A stretch of DNA of 36,199 nucleotides, taken from the NCBI RefSeq assembly GCF_001672815.1, contig NZ_LZKK01000043.1, positions 1 through 36,199 on the forward strand. The letters run 5' to 3'. Shown one piece after another: positions 11,181 to 19,968 of this stretch. A program made the position numbers and the translations under genes. The stretch's first letter is position 1. Each line of letters starts with the position of its first letter. The notes under the pieces were generated by a model. That model searched no databases. It was not told the DNA's origin and was given only the letters and a program-made list of their open reading frames with translations. Origin of the DNA: Mycobacterium sp. E796 (lineage in GTDB: Bacteria > Actinomycetota > Actinomycetes > Mycobacteriales > Mycobacteriaceae).

Positions 11181-12038
11181 TCAGCCGATCGGGTTGACCC
11201 CGTTGAGCGTGACCCAGACCGCGACTCCGGCGGCGATGCCCGCCAGCAGGGCGACGAACGATCCGATGAAGGGGCGGTGGGCCCAACCCCGGCCTGCGTC
11301 CAGGCCGTAGCGGCCCGGTCCGCACAGGATCACGGCAACGGCCAGGACGATCAGGGTGATCTGGTATTCGTGCCCCTGCGGCAGGAAGTAGGCGAACGCG
11401 TGCGAGCGCGCGCCGCCCGACACGGTGGCCAGCAGTTCGTTGATCAGGAACGCCAGCGCGCCCGCCGCGGCCACCGGGGTGAACAGGCCCAGGATCAGCA
11501 GCACCGCCGCGACGATCTCGCCGCCCGCGCTGACGTAGGCGAGGATGTCGGCGTGGTGGTAGCCGACGTCGGACAGCGAATTCTTCAGGCCGGTCAGGCC
11601 GCCGCCGCCCCACCAGCCGAACAGCTTCTGCAGCCCGTGGGCCCCCAACACCACGCCAAGCCCGACCCGCAGCACCAGCAAACCCAGGTTCTGGGTGCCG
11701 CGCTTACCGATGTCGCGGTGACGCTCGTCGTCCTTGTCCCCGTCGATCTGGGCCGGCTCGGTCGCCGAGATCGGCATCGGCTGCGCCGTCGACGCCGGCT
11801 GCACGTACGGCAGGGGCTCCTGCTGGTCGAGGAGGTGGTATCCGCCGGCCGCGGGGGCACCCGCCGCCGCGGGGTCGACGTAGGGGATGACGGTGGTGTT
11901 TCCGAAGTCGCCCGGGTACCCGACCGGCGTCAGGTCATCCTCGGGGTCGACCAAGCGCGCCGAGGCGGGGCGCCCCGGGAGCGGCTCCGGGGATTCGCCG
12001 GGACGGCTCCAATGTGCGTCATTCGATTGACTGGTCAC
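11181..12038 (-). CDS. doxX: DoxX-family membrane protein (Rv3005c-like)
   Basis: A 285-residue protein with a Pro/Ala/Gln-rich cytoplasmic N-terminal region of about 120 residues and a four-helix DoxX domain. Helix 1 includes GLLVLRVGLGVVLGAHGLQKLFGW, then VSAGGEIVAAVLLILGLFTPVAAAGAL, ITLIVLAVAVILCG and SFVALLAGIAAGVAVWV. In M. tuberculosis Rv3005c (DoxX) is reported to form a membrane complex with SodA and the thiosulfate sulfurtransferase SseA in oxidative-stress defence; the same role is likely here (inference). GTG 12038 gives VTSQSNDAHW. The frame stays open far upstream, but that extension crosses lppZ antisense and is rejected. TACCCT 7 nt before the GTG suggests a leaderless mRNA. 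Confidence 0.88.
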   Translation of the reverse strand: MTSQSNDAHWSRPGESPEPLPGRPASARLVDPEDDLTPVGYPGDFGNTTVIPYVDPAAAGAPAAGGYHLLDQQEPLPYVQPASTAQPMPISATEPAQIDGDKDDERHRDIGKRGTQNLGLLVLRVGLGVVLGAHGLQKLFGWWGGGGLTGLKNSLSDVGYHHADILAYVSAGGEIVAAVLLILGLFTPVAAAGALAFLINELLATVSGGARSHAFAYFLPQGHEYQITLIVLAVAVILCGPGRYGLDAGRGWAHRPFIGSFVALLAGIAAGVAVWVTLNGVNPIG

Positions 12039-12257
12039 GGGTGTCAGGGTAAGGGCAAACGCGCCTGAATCGGGGATTTGAGCGGCGCTTTCGCCGGTTA
12101 GTCCGCCAAAACGCCCCGGATTGGCCCCAAATCGTCTTTTCCGCCCCTCCGCGGGGCCAAAAAAGCGGGAAATCTGGGCCCCACCCGCACAGCTTCCGTC
12201 GCCGGACCCGGGCAGGCGTGTGGCGGCGGGGGCCGCCCAGTCCGTAGCCTGTCGGTC
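12039..12257. promoter_or_regulatory. Divergent doxX/lppZ intergenic region with two leaderless-type -10 boxes
   Basis: The 219-bp gap holds TACCCT (minus strand, 12051-12046) seven bases before doxX and TAGCCT (plus strand, 12245-12250) seven bases before lppZ. A GC-rich hairpin GCCCC-TCCGC-GGGGC near 12144-12158 is followed by A residues rather than T, so it is not a terminator for either gene. No small gene is apparent. Confidence 0.45.
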
Positions 12258-13379
12258 ATGCGGATACGGGGCTCGGTTCGCGGCGGTCTGGCCGCGCTGT
12301 CCGCGGTGGTGCTGGTCGCGAGCGGGTGCGCGCGGTTCAACGACGCCCAATCCCAGCCCTTCACGACCGCCCCCGAACTCAAACCCCAGCCCAGCTCGAC
12401 GCCTCCCCCGCCGCCGCCGCTGCCGCCCACGCCCTTCCCCAAGGCCTGCCCGGCGCCGGGAGTCATGCAGGGCTGCCTGGAGAGCACCAGCGGCCTGATC
12501 ATGGGGCCCGACAGCAAAACCGCGTTGGTCGCCGAGCGCACCACCGGCGCCGTCAAGGACATCTCGGTCAACGCCGAGCCGAAAGTGAAGGTGGTCATCC
12601 CCGTCGACCCGTCCGGTGACGGTGGGCTGATGGACATCGTGCTGTCGCCCACCTATCAGCAGGACCGCCTGATGTACGCCTACATCAGCACGCCGACCGA
12701 CAACCGGGTCATCCGCGTGGCCGACGGCGACATCCCGAAGGACATCCTGACCGGGATCCCCAAGGGCGCCACCGGCAACACCGGCGCGCTGATCTTCACC
12801 AGCCCGACCACGCTGGTCGTGATGACGGGCGACGCGGGCAACCCGGCGATGGCCGCCGACCCCAAGTCGCTCGCCGGCAAGGTGCTGCGCATCGAGCAGC
12901 CGACCACCATCGGCCAGGCCCCGCCGACGACCGCGCTGTCGGGCGTGGGCTCCGGCGGCGGCATGTGCATCGATCCCGTCGACGGCTCGCTGTACGTCGC
13001 CGACCGCACCCCGACCGCCGACCGCCTGCAGCGCATCACCAAGACCTCCGAGGTCTCCACCGTGTGGACGTGGCCGGACAAGCCCGGCGTCGCGGGCTGC
13101 GCGGCGATGGACGGGACCGTGCTGGTGAACCTGATCAACACCAAGCTGACGGTGGCGGTGCGGCTCGCGCCCAAGACCGGCGCGGTCACCGGTGAACCCG
13201 ACGTCGTGCGCAAGGACACCCACGCGCACGCGTGGGCGCTGCGGATGTCGCCGGACGGAAACGTCTGGGGCGCAACGGTTAACAAGACCGCCGGGGACGC
13301 CGAGAAGCTCGATGACGTGGTGTTCCCGCTATTCCCGCAGGGCGGCGGCTTCCCGCGCAACAACGACGACAAGACCTAA
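12258..13379 (+). CDS. lppZ: Lipoprotein LppZ, PQQ-dependent sugar dehydrogenase-like beta-propeller
   Basis: A 373-residue exported lipoprotein. The signal peptide spans residues 1-23 (RIRGSVRG, then LAALSAVVLVASG) and ends in a lipobox ASGC with the lipidated Cys24. A 40-residue Pro-rich linker follows, with runs of prolines near residues 50-60. The rest is a glucose/sorbosone dehydrogenase-like propeller: GLMDIVLSPTYQQDRLMYAYIS, GALIFTSPTTLVVMTGDAGNP and HAHAWALRMSPDG. The family binds PQQ, but whether this member is catalytic is unknown. LppZ is a conserved mycobacterial surface antigen. The start is ATG 12258, 7 nt after TAGCCT, so probably leaderless. The stop overlaps the convergent flavin-reductase-like stop by 4 nt. 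Confidence 0.9.
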   Translation: MRIRGSVRGGLAALSAVVLVASGCARFNDAQSQPFTTAPELKPQPSSTPPPPPPLPPTPFPKACPAPGVMQGCLESTSGLIMGPDSKTALVAERTTGAVKDISVNAEPKVKVVIPVDPSGDGGLMDIVLSPTYQQDRLMYAYISTPTDNRVIRVADGDIPKDILTGIPKGATGNTGALIFTSPTTLVVMTGDAGNPAMAADPKSLAGKVLRIEQPTTIGQAPPTTALSGVGSGGGMCIDPVDGSLYVADRTPTADRLQRITKTSEVSTVWTWPDKPGVAGCAAMDGTVLVNLINTKLTVAVRLAPKTGAVTGEPDVVRKDTHAHAWALRMSPDGNVWGATVNKTAGDAEKLDDVVFPLFPQGGGFPRNNDDKT

Positions 13380-13939
13380 ACGGGGCCCTCCAGGGTGAAC
13401 CTCAGCCCGTATTTGCGCGGCTCGGCGGCCGGTTTGTGCAGGACGAACCGCTCCGGCGCGACCTGGCCCGGTTCCATCTCGTCGAGATCGGAAAGGTAGA
13501 GCACGTCCTCGTAGGAATCGGGAACCCATCCGGCGACGGGTTCCACGATGAAGGCGACGTGATCCCCGATATCGATCCAATGCGCGGTTCTGCCGACGAA
13601 CCAGGCGATCGCCTCGTCGAGGATGGGCATCCCGTGCGGCCCGACGCGCCACGAGCAGCGACCGAATCTGTCGGCCTGGTCGTCGATTTCGCTGTCGAAA
13701 AGCTCCGCCAGGGCGACCTGGTGCTGCGCCAGCACGTGCACCGCCAAGTGCTCGGATTGCCGGGCAGCGTCGCAGGTGGGGCCGCTGCGGGGCATCACCA
13801 CCATGAAACTCGGTGGCCGCACGCTGGTTTGGCTGGCGAAACTGATCAGGCAACCCGACGGCTGAGCGTCGGCCTGGGTGGTCACGACGAACACCGGGCC
13901 GTCCAGCATGGCCATCAGGTCGTCGAACATTTTTCCCAC
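13376..13939 (-). CDS. Flavin reductase-like, FMN-binding split-barrel protein (Rv3007c-like)
   Basis: A 187-residue protein of the flavin reductase-like split-barrel family. It begins MFDDLMAMLDGPVFVVTTQADA, followed by PSGCLISFASQTSVRPPSFMVVMPRSGPT, the flavin-contacting strand-loop of the family, and then SEHLAVHVLAQHQVALAELF. The C-terminal third (WFVGRTAHWIDIGDHVAFIV) completes the barrel. It could be the reductase partner of a monooxygenase or a flavin-dependent oxidoreductase; no oxygenase lies next to it. GTG 13939 is used; ATG 13930 is equally possible, since neither has a clear ribosome site. The 3' end overlaps lppZ by 4 nt, with no terminator between. Confidence 0.8.
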   Translation of the reverse strand: MGKMFDDLMAMLDGPVFVVTTQADAQPSGCLISFASQTSVRPPSFMVVMPRSGPTCDAARQSEHLAVHVLAQHQVALAELFDSEIDDQADRFGRCSWRVGPHGMPILDEAIAWFVGRTAHWIDIGDHVAFIVEPVAGWVPDSYEDVLYLSDLDEMEPGQVAPERFVLHKPAAEPRKYGLRFTLEGPV

Positions 13940-13982
13940 ACCGTTTTCCGTGCGATCGGTCGGCCGGCGAGGCCCCTCGCGG

Positions 13983-15494
13983 TCAGCCCTGACCGCAGGC
14001 GGCCAGCACGAGCTCGCGGACCCGGGCCGCGTCGGCCTGTCCGCGAGTGGCCTTCATCACCGCGCCGACGATCGCGCCGGCCGCGGCCACCTTGCCGCCG
14101 CGAATCTTCTCGGCGACATCCGGATTGGCGGCCAGCGCCTCGTCGACGGCGGCCTGCGTGACCGAGTCGTCACGCACCAGCGCCAGGCCGCGGGCGGTCA
14201 TCACCTGCTCGGGTTCGCCCTCCCCGGCCAGCACGCCCTCGACGACCTGGCGGGCCAGCTTGTTCGACAGCTTGCCCTCGTCGACCAGCGCGATCACCGC
14301 GGCGACCTGAGCCGGCGTGATGGCCAGCTCGTCCAATTCGATATTGGCCTCGTTGGCCTTCTGCACCAAGAAGTTTCCCCACCAGGCGCGGGCCTGCTCG
14401 CTCGACGCGCCGTGCTTGACGGTCTCGGTGACCAGTTCGACGGCGCCGGCGTTGACCAGATCCCGCATGACCTCGTCGGAAACGCCCCACTCCTGCTGAA
14501 TTCGCTTGCGGCTCAACCACGGTAACTCGGGGATGGTCTGCCGCAGCTCCTCGACCAACTCGCGGCTGGGCGCGACCGGCTCGAGGTCGGGTTCCGGGAA
14601 GTAGCGGTAGTCCTCGGCGGTTTCCTTGGTGCGACCGGGGCTGGTGTACCCGGATTCGTGAAAGTGCCTGGTTTCCTGCGTGATCCGCCCGCCGGACACG
14701 AGGACGGCGGCCTGGCGCTGCATCTCGTACCGCACGGCAACCTCGACGCTGCGCAGCGAGTTGACGTTCTTCGTCTCGGTCCGCGTCCCGAACTCGGTCG
14801 CCCCGGTCGGTTTCAGCGACACGTTGGCGTCACAACGCATTGAACCCTGATCCATCCGGACGTCGGATACGCCCAAGGCGCGCAATAGGTCTCGCAGCGC
14901 GGTGACGTAGGACCTGGCGATCTGCGGGGCCCGGGCGCCCGCCCCCACGATCGGCTTGGTGACGATTTCGATCAGGGGGACGCCGGCCCGGTTGTAGTCG
15001 ATCAGTGACGTCGTCGCGCCGTGGATGCGGCCGGTCTCGCTACCGATGTGGGTGAGCTTGCCGGTGTCCTCCTCCATGTGGGCGCGCTCGATCTCCACCC
15101 TCCAGGTGGAGCCGTCTTCGAGCGGCGCCTCAAGGTAGCCGTTGATCGCGATCGGCTCGTCGTACTGCGAAATCTGGTAGTTCTTCGGCATGTCCGGATA
15201 GAAGTAGTTCTTCCGGGCGAAGCGACACCAGGGCACGATCTCGCAATTCAGCGCCAGCCCGATCCGGATCGCCGACTCGACCGCGGCCTGGTTGAGCACC
15301 GGCAGCGAGCCCGGCAACCCGAGGCACACCGGGCACACCTGGGTGTTGGGTTCGGCGCCGAACGTGGTGGAGCAGCCGCAGAACATCTTGGTCGCGGTGG
15401 ACAGCTCGACGTGCACCTCGAGGCCGAGCACGGGGTCGAAACGCGCGACGACCTCGTCGTAATCCAGCAGCTCGGGACCGGCGGCAACACTCAT
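13983..15494 (-). CDS. gatB: Aspartyl/glutamyl-tRNA(Asn/Gln) amidotransferase subunit B
   Basis: GatB phosphorylates Glu-tRNA(Gln) (or Asp-tRNA(Asn)) and amidates it with ammonia delivered from GatA. The 503 residues show the cradle domain with [18 protein letters not shown] (about 24-41), [16 protein letters not shown] (zinc-site region), [18 protein letters not shown], the helical domain and a C-terminal YqeY-like tRNA-binding tail from about residue 350. The start is ATG 15494, with TACGAT seven bases upstream inside the first tandem repeat unit. gatB is separated from gatCA by pfkA and the MinD/ParA-like gene, all on one strand. Confidence 0.97.
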   Translation of the reverse strand: MSVAAGPELLDYDEVVARFDPVLGLEVHVELSTATKMFCGCSTTFGAEPNTQVCPVCLGLPGSLPVLNQAAVESAIRIGLALNCEIVPWCRFARKNYFYPDMPKNYQISQYDEPIAINGYLEAPLEDGSTWRVEIERAHMEEDTGKLTHIGSETGRIHGATTSLIDYNRAGVPLIEIVTKPIVGAGARAPQIARSYVTALRDLLRALGVSDVRMDQGSMRCDANVSLKPTGATEFGTRTETKNVNSLRSVEVAVRYEMQRQAAVLVSGGRITQETRHFHESGYTSPGRTKETAEDYRYFPEPDLEPVAPSRELVEELRQTIPELPWLSRKRIQQEWGVSDEVMRDLVNAGAVELVTETVKHGASSEQARAWWGNFLVQKANEANIELDELAITPAQVAAVIALVDEGKLSNKLARQVVEGVLAGEGEPEQVMTARGLALVRDDSVTQAAVDEALAANPDVAEKIRGGKVAAAGAIVGAVMKATRGQADAARVRELVLAACGQG

Positions 15495-15501
15495 GCCGTC
15501 G

Positions 15502-15507
15502 ATCGTA
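15502..15507 (-). promoter_or_regulatory. -10 box for gatB, leaderless, overlapping a repeat unit
   Basis: TACGAT on the minus strand ends 7 nt before ATG 15494. Its first three bases lie in the gatB-proximal copy of the 56-bp tandem repeat; the distal copy has TACCCC instead, so only one copy carries the promoter box. Confidence 0.5.
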
Positions 15508-15616
15508 GTGGTGATCGCGAGCGCGGCGAAGCCGGGCGACGCGGGTCACCACCCATCGGGGTAGTGGTGATCGCGAGCGCGGCGAAGCCGGGCGAGGCAG
15601 GTCACCACCCATCGGC
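15505..15616. repeat. Two-copy 56-bp tandem repeat upstream of gatB
   Basis: Units at 15505-15560 and 15561-15616 agree at 53 of 56 positions. Each contains inverted arms GTGGTGA and TCACCAC around a GC-rich centre, so each can form a stem-loop. It fills the whole gap between the MinD/ParA-like stop (15621) and gatB. Confidence 0.92.
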
Positions 15617-15620
15617 AGCG

Positions 15621-16769
15621 CTAGAACCCGGGCGGCTTCCGGCGGGCCCCGAGCCGGAGCCCTTGTTCCATGCGCTGGCCGGGGAACATGTCGGCCAGGG
15701 TGGCCGCCATCTCCAGGTAGCTGCGCCGGCTTTCCCTGCTGAGCCGATCCAGGCCGATCTCCTTGCCGTCATGCACGTGCCGATCGAACGGCAGCACGAC
15801 GGTGGCGGCGACGCGGGCGGACAACGCGTCGAGTTCTTTGGCGGCGACGACGGCGACTTTGCCCGCCTCGACATGGTTGATCGCCAGCACGGTCCGCGCC
15901 ATCAAGCGCTGATATCCCTTGTTGCGCAACAGGTCCAGGGTTGTCCTCGTCTTGCGTATCGCATCGATGGAGGTGCTGGTGACCACCACCAGGGCGCACG
16001 ACTCCGGCAGCACGGCGTCCATCACAGCCGAATTGACCGCCTTGACACAGTCCACCAGCACCACCGAATAGTGTTTGCGCAGAATCGAAAAAGTCCTGAC
16101 GACGTCGTGGCGCTCCAGCCGCCAATCGGTGCGCGCGTAGTCCGGCAGCCCGAGCACCTCCAGCCCGAAGCTGTTCATGTAGGTGTGCGCCCGCACATCC
16201 GAATAGTGGGTGGCCGCGCCGTCCCGCAACAGGTCGGCGATGCTCAGCGGGTTGCGGCGGCCGTGCCGCTCGGCCAGGTCGCCGGCGTCGATGTCCACGG
16301 CGACCACCTTGTCGTCGCGGACGGCGGCGAAGGTGGAGCCCAGTGCCTCGACGACGACGGTCTTGCCGACGCCGCCCTTGAGGTTGAGCACCGCGATGGG
16401 GAATGGGCCGCCCAGCGGAGCGCGGATACGATCCCGTAGCTCCTGCTCGTATGCCGAACCTTTGCCGGGACCGATCTTGATTCCGGTAATGCGTCGGACC
16501 ACGTCTCGCCAGTCAAACCCGGCGGAGTCCTCGGTGTCCTGCGGCTCGAGGCTGTCGAGGGCCGCCCCGCCGACGGTCAGCTCCGGGCGCGACCGCGGCG
16601 GGACCCGACGCGCCGGTGCCGGCGCGGTCGGCGGGGGCTGTGGCGGCCGGGGCACCGTGGCAGAAGTCCAATTGGCGTCGTCCCGCCCACGCGGCGGCGG
16701 CCGCTGACGGTCTCGCGGGCCCGACCCCGGCTGGTGAACGGCTCCGCGAATCGAACCGCGGTTGCTCAT
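15621..16769 (-). CDS. MinD/ParA-like P-loop ATPase with proline-rich N-terminus
   Basis: A 382-residue protein. Residues 1-75 are Pro/Arg-rich and probably disordered (NRGSIRGAVHQPGSGPRD, then RPPQPPPTAPAPARRVPP). The deviant Walker A motif KGGVGKT (131-137) has the extra lysine of the MinD/ParA class, followed by VVAVDIDAGDLAER (Walker A', Asp159/161) and VVLVDC (Walker B). The later segment IPFDxxxxxGxEIxLDRL-like (VLPFDRHVHDGKEIGLDRL) resembles the mycobacterial ESX-associated ATPases such as EspI/Rv3876 rather than chromosomal ParA. The start is ATG 16769, five bases after TACCGT (leaderless); earlier codons cross that promoter. I know of no such gene between gatB and pfkA in M. tuberculosis. 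No ParB, parS-like site or ESX gene is adjacent, so its role is unknown. Confidence 0.82.
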   Translation of the reverse strand: MSNRGSIRGAVHQPGSGPRDRQRPPPRGRDDANWTSATVPRPPQPPPTAPAPARRVPPRSRPELTVGGAALDSLEPQDTEDSAGFDWRDVVRRITGIKIGPGKGSAYEQELRDRIRAPLGGPFPIAVLNLKGGVGKTVVVEALGSTFAAVRDDKVVAVDIDAGDLAERHGRRNPLSIADLLRDGAATHYSDVRAHTYMNSFGLEVLGLPDYARTDWRLERHDVVRTFSILRKHYSVVLVDCVKAVNSAVMDAVLPESCALVVVTSTSIDAIRKTRTTLDLLRNKGYQRLMARTVLAINHVEAGKVAVVAAKELDALSARVAATVVLPFDRHVHDGKEIGLDRLSRESRRSYLEMAATLADMFPGQRMEQGLRLGARRKPPGF

Positions 16770-16774
16770 AGCAG

Positions 16775-16780
16775 ACGGTA
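16775..16780 (-). promoter_or_regulatory. -10 box for the MinD/ParA-like gene, leaderless
   Basis: TACCGT on the minus strand ends 5 nt before ATG 16769. This decides the start, because the longer frame from 16823 would contain the promoter. Confidence 0.45.
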
Positions 16781-16897
16781 TAACCGCTTCGAGCTGGCGG
16801 AAAACCACGAACATCGCGGCCACCTGGCATGAGCTGCCGGGTTCGGCGGCAAATTCAGCCGGTCGTCAATTCGCTGCCACCAACTGTTCGCCGCCGC

Positions 16898-17929
16898 TTA
16901 GCCGAAGAAGGCGGCCGCGTCGTCGTAGCGGCTCTCGGGCACCAGCTTGAGTTGGCGGGTGGCGTCCGCCAGCGACACCCGGCCGATGTCCTGGCCGCGC
17001 AGCGAGACCATCTGGCCGTACTCGCCCGCGTGCGCGGCGTCGGCGGCGTTGACGCCGAAGCGCGTCGCCAGCACCCGGTCGTAGGCCGTCGGGGTGCCGC
17101 CGCGCTGGACGTGGCCCAGCACGGTCACCCGGACCTCCTTGTTGATCCGCTTCTCCACCTCGGCGCCGAGCTGCGCGGCGACGCCAGTGAACCGCTCATG
17201 GCCGAACTCGTCAATCCCGCCCTCGCGCAACGTGATTGAGTCGGCGATCGGCTTGGCGCCCTCCGCGACCACGCAGATGAAGTGCGAATCCCCGCGCTGG
17301 AAGCGGCGTTTGACGAGTCGGCACACGTCCTCGACGTCGAAGGGCTGCTCGGGGATCAGCGTCATGTGGGCGCCGGACGCCAGCCCGGCGTTCAACGCGA
17401 TCCATCCCGCGTGGCGGCCCATCACCTCCACCAGCATCACCCGCTGGTGGGATTCGGCCGTGGAATGCAACCGGTCGATGGCGTCGGTGGCCACCGTCAA
17501 TGCGGTGTCGTGCCCGAAAGTCACGTCGGTGCAATCGATGTCGTTGTCGATGGTCTTCGGCACGCCGACCACGGGAACGTTCTCCTCGGACAGCCAATGC
17601 GCGGCGGTCAGGGTGCCCTCGCCGCCGATCGGTATCAGCACGTCGATGCCGTTGTCGTCCAGGGTCTGCTTGATCTGGTTCAGCCCGGCCCGAAGTTTGT
17701 CGGGGTGCACGCGGGCGGTGCCGAGCATCGTCCCGCCCTTGGCGAGCAGGCGGTCGTTGCGGTCGTCGTTTTGCAGCTGGATGCGCCGGTTCTCCAGCAG
17801 ACCGCGCCACCCGTCCTGGAATCCGACCACCGACGACCCGTATCGCGAGTCGCAGGTGCGCACCACCGCCCGGATGACGGCGTTGAGCCCGGGACAGTCG
17901 CCGCCCCCGGTGAGAATTCCGATCCGCAT
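16898..17929 (-). CDS. pfkA: 6-phosphofructokinase, actinobacterial group
   Basis: Phosphorylates fructose 6-phosphate to the 1,6-bisphosphate, the committed glycolytic step. The protein has 343 residues. It starts [20 protein letters not shown] (phosphate-donor glycine loop), then IGGEGT (101-106), PKTIDND (124-130, catalytic Asp128), and the substrate segments [12 protein letters not shown] and LGHVQRGG. Gly in IGGEGT together with Lys in PKTIDND is the combination reported for ATP-using actinobacterial PFKs, whereas PPi enzymes have Asp in the first place. The start is ATG 17929. gatA ends 55 nt upstream, so pfkA may be transcribed from the gatCA promoter. Confidence 0.96.
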   Translation of the reverse strand: MRIGILTGGGDCPGLNAVIRAVVRTCDSRYGSSVVGFQDGWRGLLENRRIQLQNDDRNDRLLAKGGTMLGTARVHPDKLRAGLNQIKQTLDDNGIDVLIPIGGEGTLTAAHWLSEENVPVVGVPKTIDNDIDCTDVTFGHDTALTVATDAIDRLHSTAESHQRVMLVEVMGRHAGWIALNAGLASGAHMTLIPEQPFDVEDVCRLVKRRFQRGDSHFICVVAEGAKPIADSITLREGGIDEFGHERFTGVAAQLGAEVEKRINKEVRVTVLGHVQRGGTPTAYDRVLATRFGVNAADAAHAGEYGQMVSLRGQDIGRVSLADATRQLKLVPESRYDDAAAFFG

Positions 17930-17983
17930 CTGTTCATCTTGCCCGCATGGGCCCCGGATGGCGCGACCAGGCGAAAATTACCG

Positions 17984-19471
17984 CTAGACGGTGGCCGCGC
18001 TCGGCAGTGCTCCGCGGGCCGCCTCGTAGGCGGCGCCCACTCGGTACAGGCGGTCGTCGGCCAACGCGGGCGCCATGATCTGCAGCCCGACCGGCAGGCC
18101 GTCGTCCGGGGAGAGCCCCGACGGCACCGACATGCCGCAGTGGCCGGCCAGGTTCAGCGGCAGCGTGCACAGGTCGAACAGGTACATCGCCAGCGGGTCA
18201 TCGACCTTCTCGCCCAGCGGGAATGCCGTGGTCGGGGTCGCCGGCGAGACCACCACGTCGACGGTTTCGTAGGCCCGATCGAGGTCGCGCGCGATCAGCG
18301 TGCGGACCTTCTGCGCCTGGTTGTAGTACGCGTCGTAATAGCCGGCGGACAGCGCGTAGGTGCCGATCATGATGCGCCGCTTGACCTCCGGGCCGAAGCC
18401 GGCGGCGCGGGTCAGCGCCATGACCTCCTCGGCGGAATGCGTGCCGTCGTCGCCGACCCGCAGCCCGTAGCGCATCGCGTCGAAGCGGGCCAGGTTGCTG
18501 GACACCTCGGACGGCAGGATCAGGTAGTAGGCGGCCAGCGCGTGATCGAAGTGCGGGCAGTCGACTTCGCTGACCTCCGCGCCCAGTTCGGTCAACTGCT
18601 CAACCGCCGCCTCGAACGACGTCAGGACACCGGCCTGGTAGCCCTCGCCGCGCAGCTGACGAACGACGCCGACGCGCACGCCGCGCAGATCACCGCCCGC
18701 GCCGGCCCTGGCGGCGCCGACGACGTCGGGCACCTCGGCGTCGACGGACGTCGAGTCGCGGACGTCATGCCCGGCGATCACCTGGTGCAGCAGGGCGGTG
18801 TCCAGCACCGTGCGCGCGCACGGGCCGCCCTGATCCAGCGACGACGCGCATGCGATCAGGCCGTAGCGCGACACCGTGCCGTAGGTGGGCTTGACGCCGA
18901 CGGTCGCGGTGAGTGCGGCCGGCTGGCGGATCGAGCCCCCGGTGTCGGACCCGATGGCCAGCGGGGCCTGGAACGCGGCGAGCGCGGCCGCGCTGCCGCC
19001 GCCGGAACCTCCGGGCACCCGGGCCAGGTCCCACGGGTTGCGGGTGGGCCCGTAGGCGGAGTTCTCCGTCGACGAGCCCATCGCGAACTCGTCCATGTTG
19101 GTCTTGCCCAGGATCGGGATGCCGGCCGCGCGCAACCGCGCGGTGACGGTCGCGTCGTAGGGGGAACGCCAGCCCTCCAGGATCTTGGAGCCGCAGGTGG
19201 TGGGCATGTCGACCGTGGTGAACACGTCCTTGAGCGCCAGGGGCACCCCGGCCAGCGCCGACGGCAGCGGCTCGCCGGCGGCCACCGCGTCGTCGACGGC
19301 GGCCGCGGCGGCCAGCGCCTCGTCGGCCGCGACGTACAGGAACGCGTGGTACCGGTCGTCGGTCGCCTCGATCTGGTCCAGGCAGGCCCGGGTGATCTCG
19401 GTGGACGACAGCTCCCCGGAGGCGACCTGGGCGGCCAGCGTCGCGGCGTCGGAACGGACGATATCGGTCAC
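17984..19471 (-). CDS. gatA: Glutamyl-tRNA(Gln) amidotransferase subunit A
   Basis: Amidase-signature glutaminase that releases ammonia for GatB. The protein has 495 residues. The catalytic Lys lies in [10 protein letters not shown] (about 75-84), the amidase signature is [32 protein letters not shown] in parts (about 150-180), with the cis-Ser and nucleophile Ser in [12 protein letters not shown] 19471 ([15 protein letters not shown]) gives the normal length; the frame extends far upstream but only across gatC in another phase. GTGA at 19468-19471 couples it to gatC. Confidence 0.97.
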   Translation of the reverse strand: MTDIVRSDAATLAAQVASGELSSTEITRACLDQIEATDDRYHAFLYVAADEALAAAAAVDDAVAAGEPLPSALAGVPLALKDVFTTVDMPTTCGSKILEGWRSPYDATVTARLRAAGIPILGKTNMDEFAMGSSTENSAYGPTRNPWDLARVPGGSGGGSAAALAAFQAPLAIGSDTGGSIRQPAALTATVGVKPTYGTVSRYGLIACASSLDQGGPCARTVLDTALLHQVIAGHDVRDSTSVDAEVPDVVGAARAGAGGDLRGVRVGVVRQLRGEGYQAGVLTSFEAAVEQLTELGAEVSEVDCPHFDHALAAYYLILPSEVSSNLARFDAMRYGLRVGDDGTHSAEEVMALTRAAGFGPEVKRRIMIGTYALSAGYYDAYYNQAQKVRTLIARDLDRAYETVDVVVSPATPTTAFPLGEKVDDPLAMYLFDLCTLPLNLAGHCGMSVPSGLSPDDGLPVGLQIMAPALADDRLYRVGAAYEAARGALPSAATV

Positions 19472-19767
19472 TCGGCGTCCCCCAGGATCTGCGGCACGGC
19501 GAAGCGGCCGTCGACGGCTTCGGGCGCCGCGGCCAGCGCCTCGGCCTGGGTCAGGCACGGCGTCCGCTCGTCCGGGCGGGTGACGTTGACGTCCTTCAGC
19601 GGGTTGTCGGTGGCTTCGACGCCGGTGACGTCGACCGATTGGACCTGGCTGACGTGGGTGAGGATGGCGTCGAGTTGGCCGGCAAAGCTGTCCAGCTCGG
19701 CGTCGGTCAGCGCCAGCCGGGCCAGCCGGGCAAGGTGCGCCACGTCGTCGCGGGAGATCTGGGACAC
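19468..19767 (-). CDS. gatC: Glutamyl-tRNA(Gln) amidotransferase subunit C
   Basis: Small subunit that stabilises the GatA-GatB complex. It has 99 residues, the same as the M. tuberculosis protein. It starts [18 protein letters not shown] at GTG 19767, the typical helical N-terminus, and ends with [13 protein letters not shown]. The middle [22 protein letters not shown] is the extended segment that wraps GatA. TAGGCT lies 8 nt before the GTG. Divergent from the ACT-domain gene; the shared upstream region carries a degenerate tandem repeat. gatA follows with a 4-nt overlap. Confidence 0.95.
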   Translation of the reverse strand: MSQISRDDVAHLARLARLALTDAELDSFAGQLDAILTHVSQVQSVDVTGVEATDNPLKDVNVTRPDERTPCLTQAEALAAAPEAVDGRFAVPQILGDAE

Positions 19768-19788
19768 GACCGGAAAGCCTAGCGGGGT

Positions 19789-19893
19789 GACGATGCGGCG
19801 CGTAGCGCGGCTGAGGAGCCGGGCAATCGGCCCAGCCCGGCGACGATGCGCGCCGCAAAGCGGCGGGAGGAGGAGCCGGGCAATCGGCCCAGT
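19789..19893. repeat. Degenerate two-copy tandem repeat between gatC and the ACT-domain gene
   Basis: Two units of about 53 bp begin GACGATGCG at 19789 and 19842. Both contain GAGGAGCCGGGCAATCGGCCCAG; the centres (GGCGCGTAGCGCGGCT against CGCCGCAAAGCGGCGGG) differ but both can fold. Style and position recall the repeat before gatB. Confidence 0.8.
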
Positions 19894-19942
19894 GGGCACC
19901 GACGCGGGCTTCACTGCGCCGTCCCAGCCGAAATGCCGCGGA

Positions 19943-19948
19943 TACATT
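19943..19948 (+). promoter_or_regulatory. -10 box for the ACT-domain gene
   Basis: TACATT on the plus strand lies 20 nt before GTG 19969, which would give a short leader of about 13 nt. There is no clear -35. Confidence 0.35.
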
Positions 19949-19968
19949 GCTGTGCCAAAGTGTTGGCC

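Noticed and set aside
12142..12168. Hairpin plus homopolymer as a terminator between doxX and lppZ
   Set aside because: The stem is followed by A residues on the plus strand and preceded by T on the minus strand, the wrong order for either transcript.
11181..13229. A 682-codon open frame covering doxX and running antisense through lppZ
   Set aside because: Only the last 285 codons look like DoxX; the rest is antiphase to the well-supported lppZ, and a leaderless -10 box sits at the chosen start.
15505..15616. Possible CRISPR array
   Set aside because: Two copies abut with no spacer and no cas gene is nearby; it is a plain tandem repeat.
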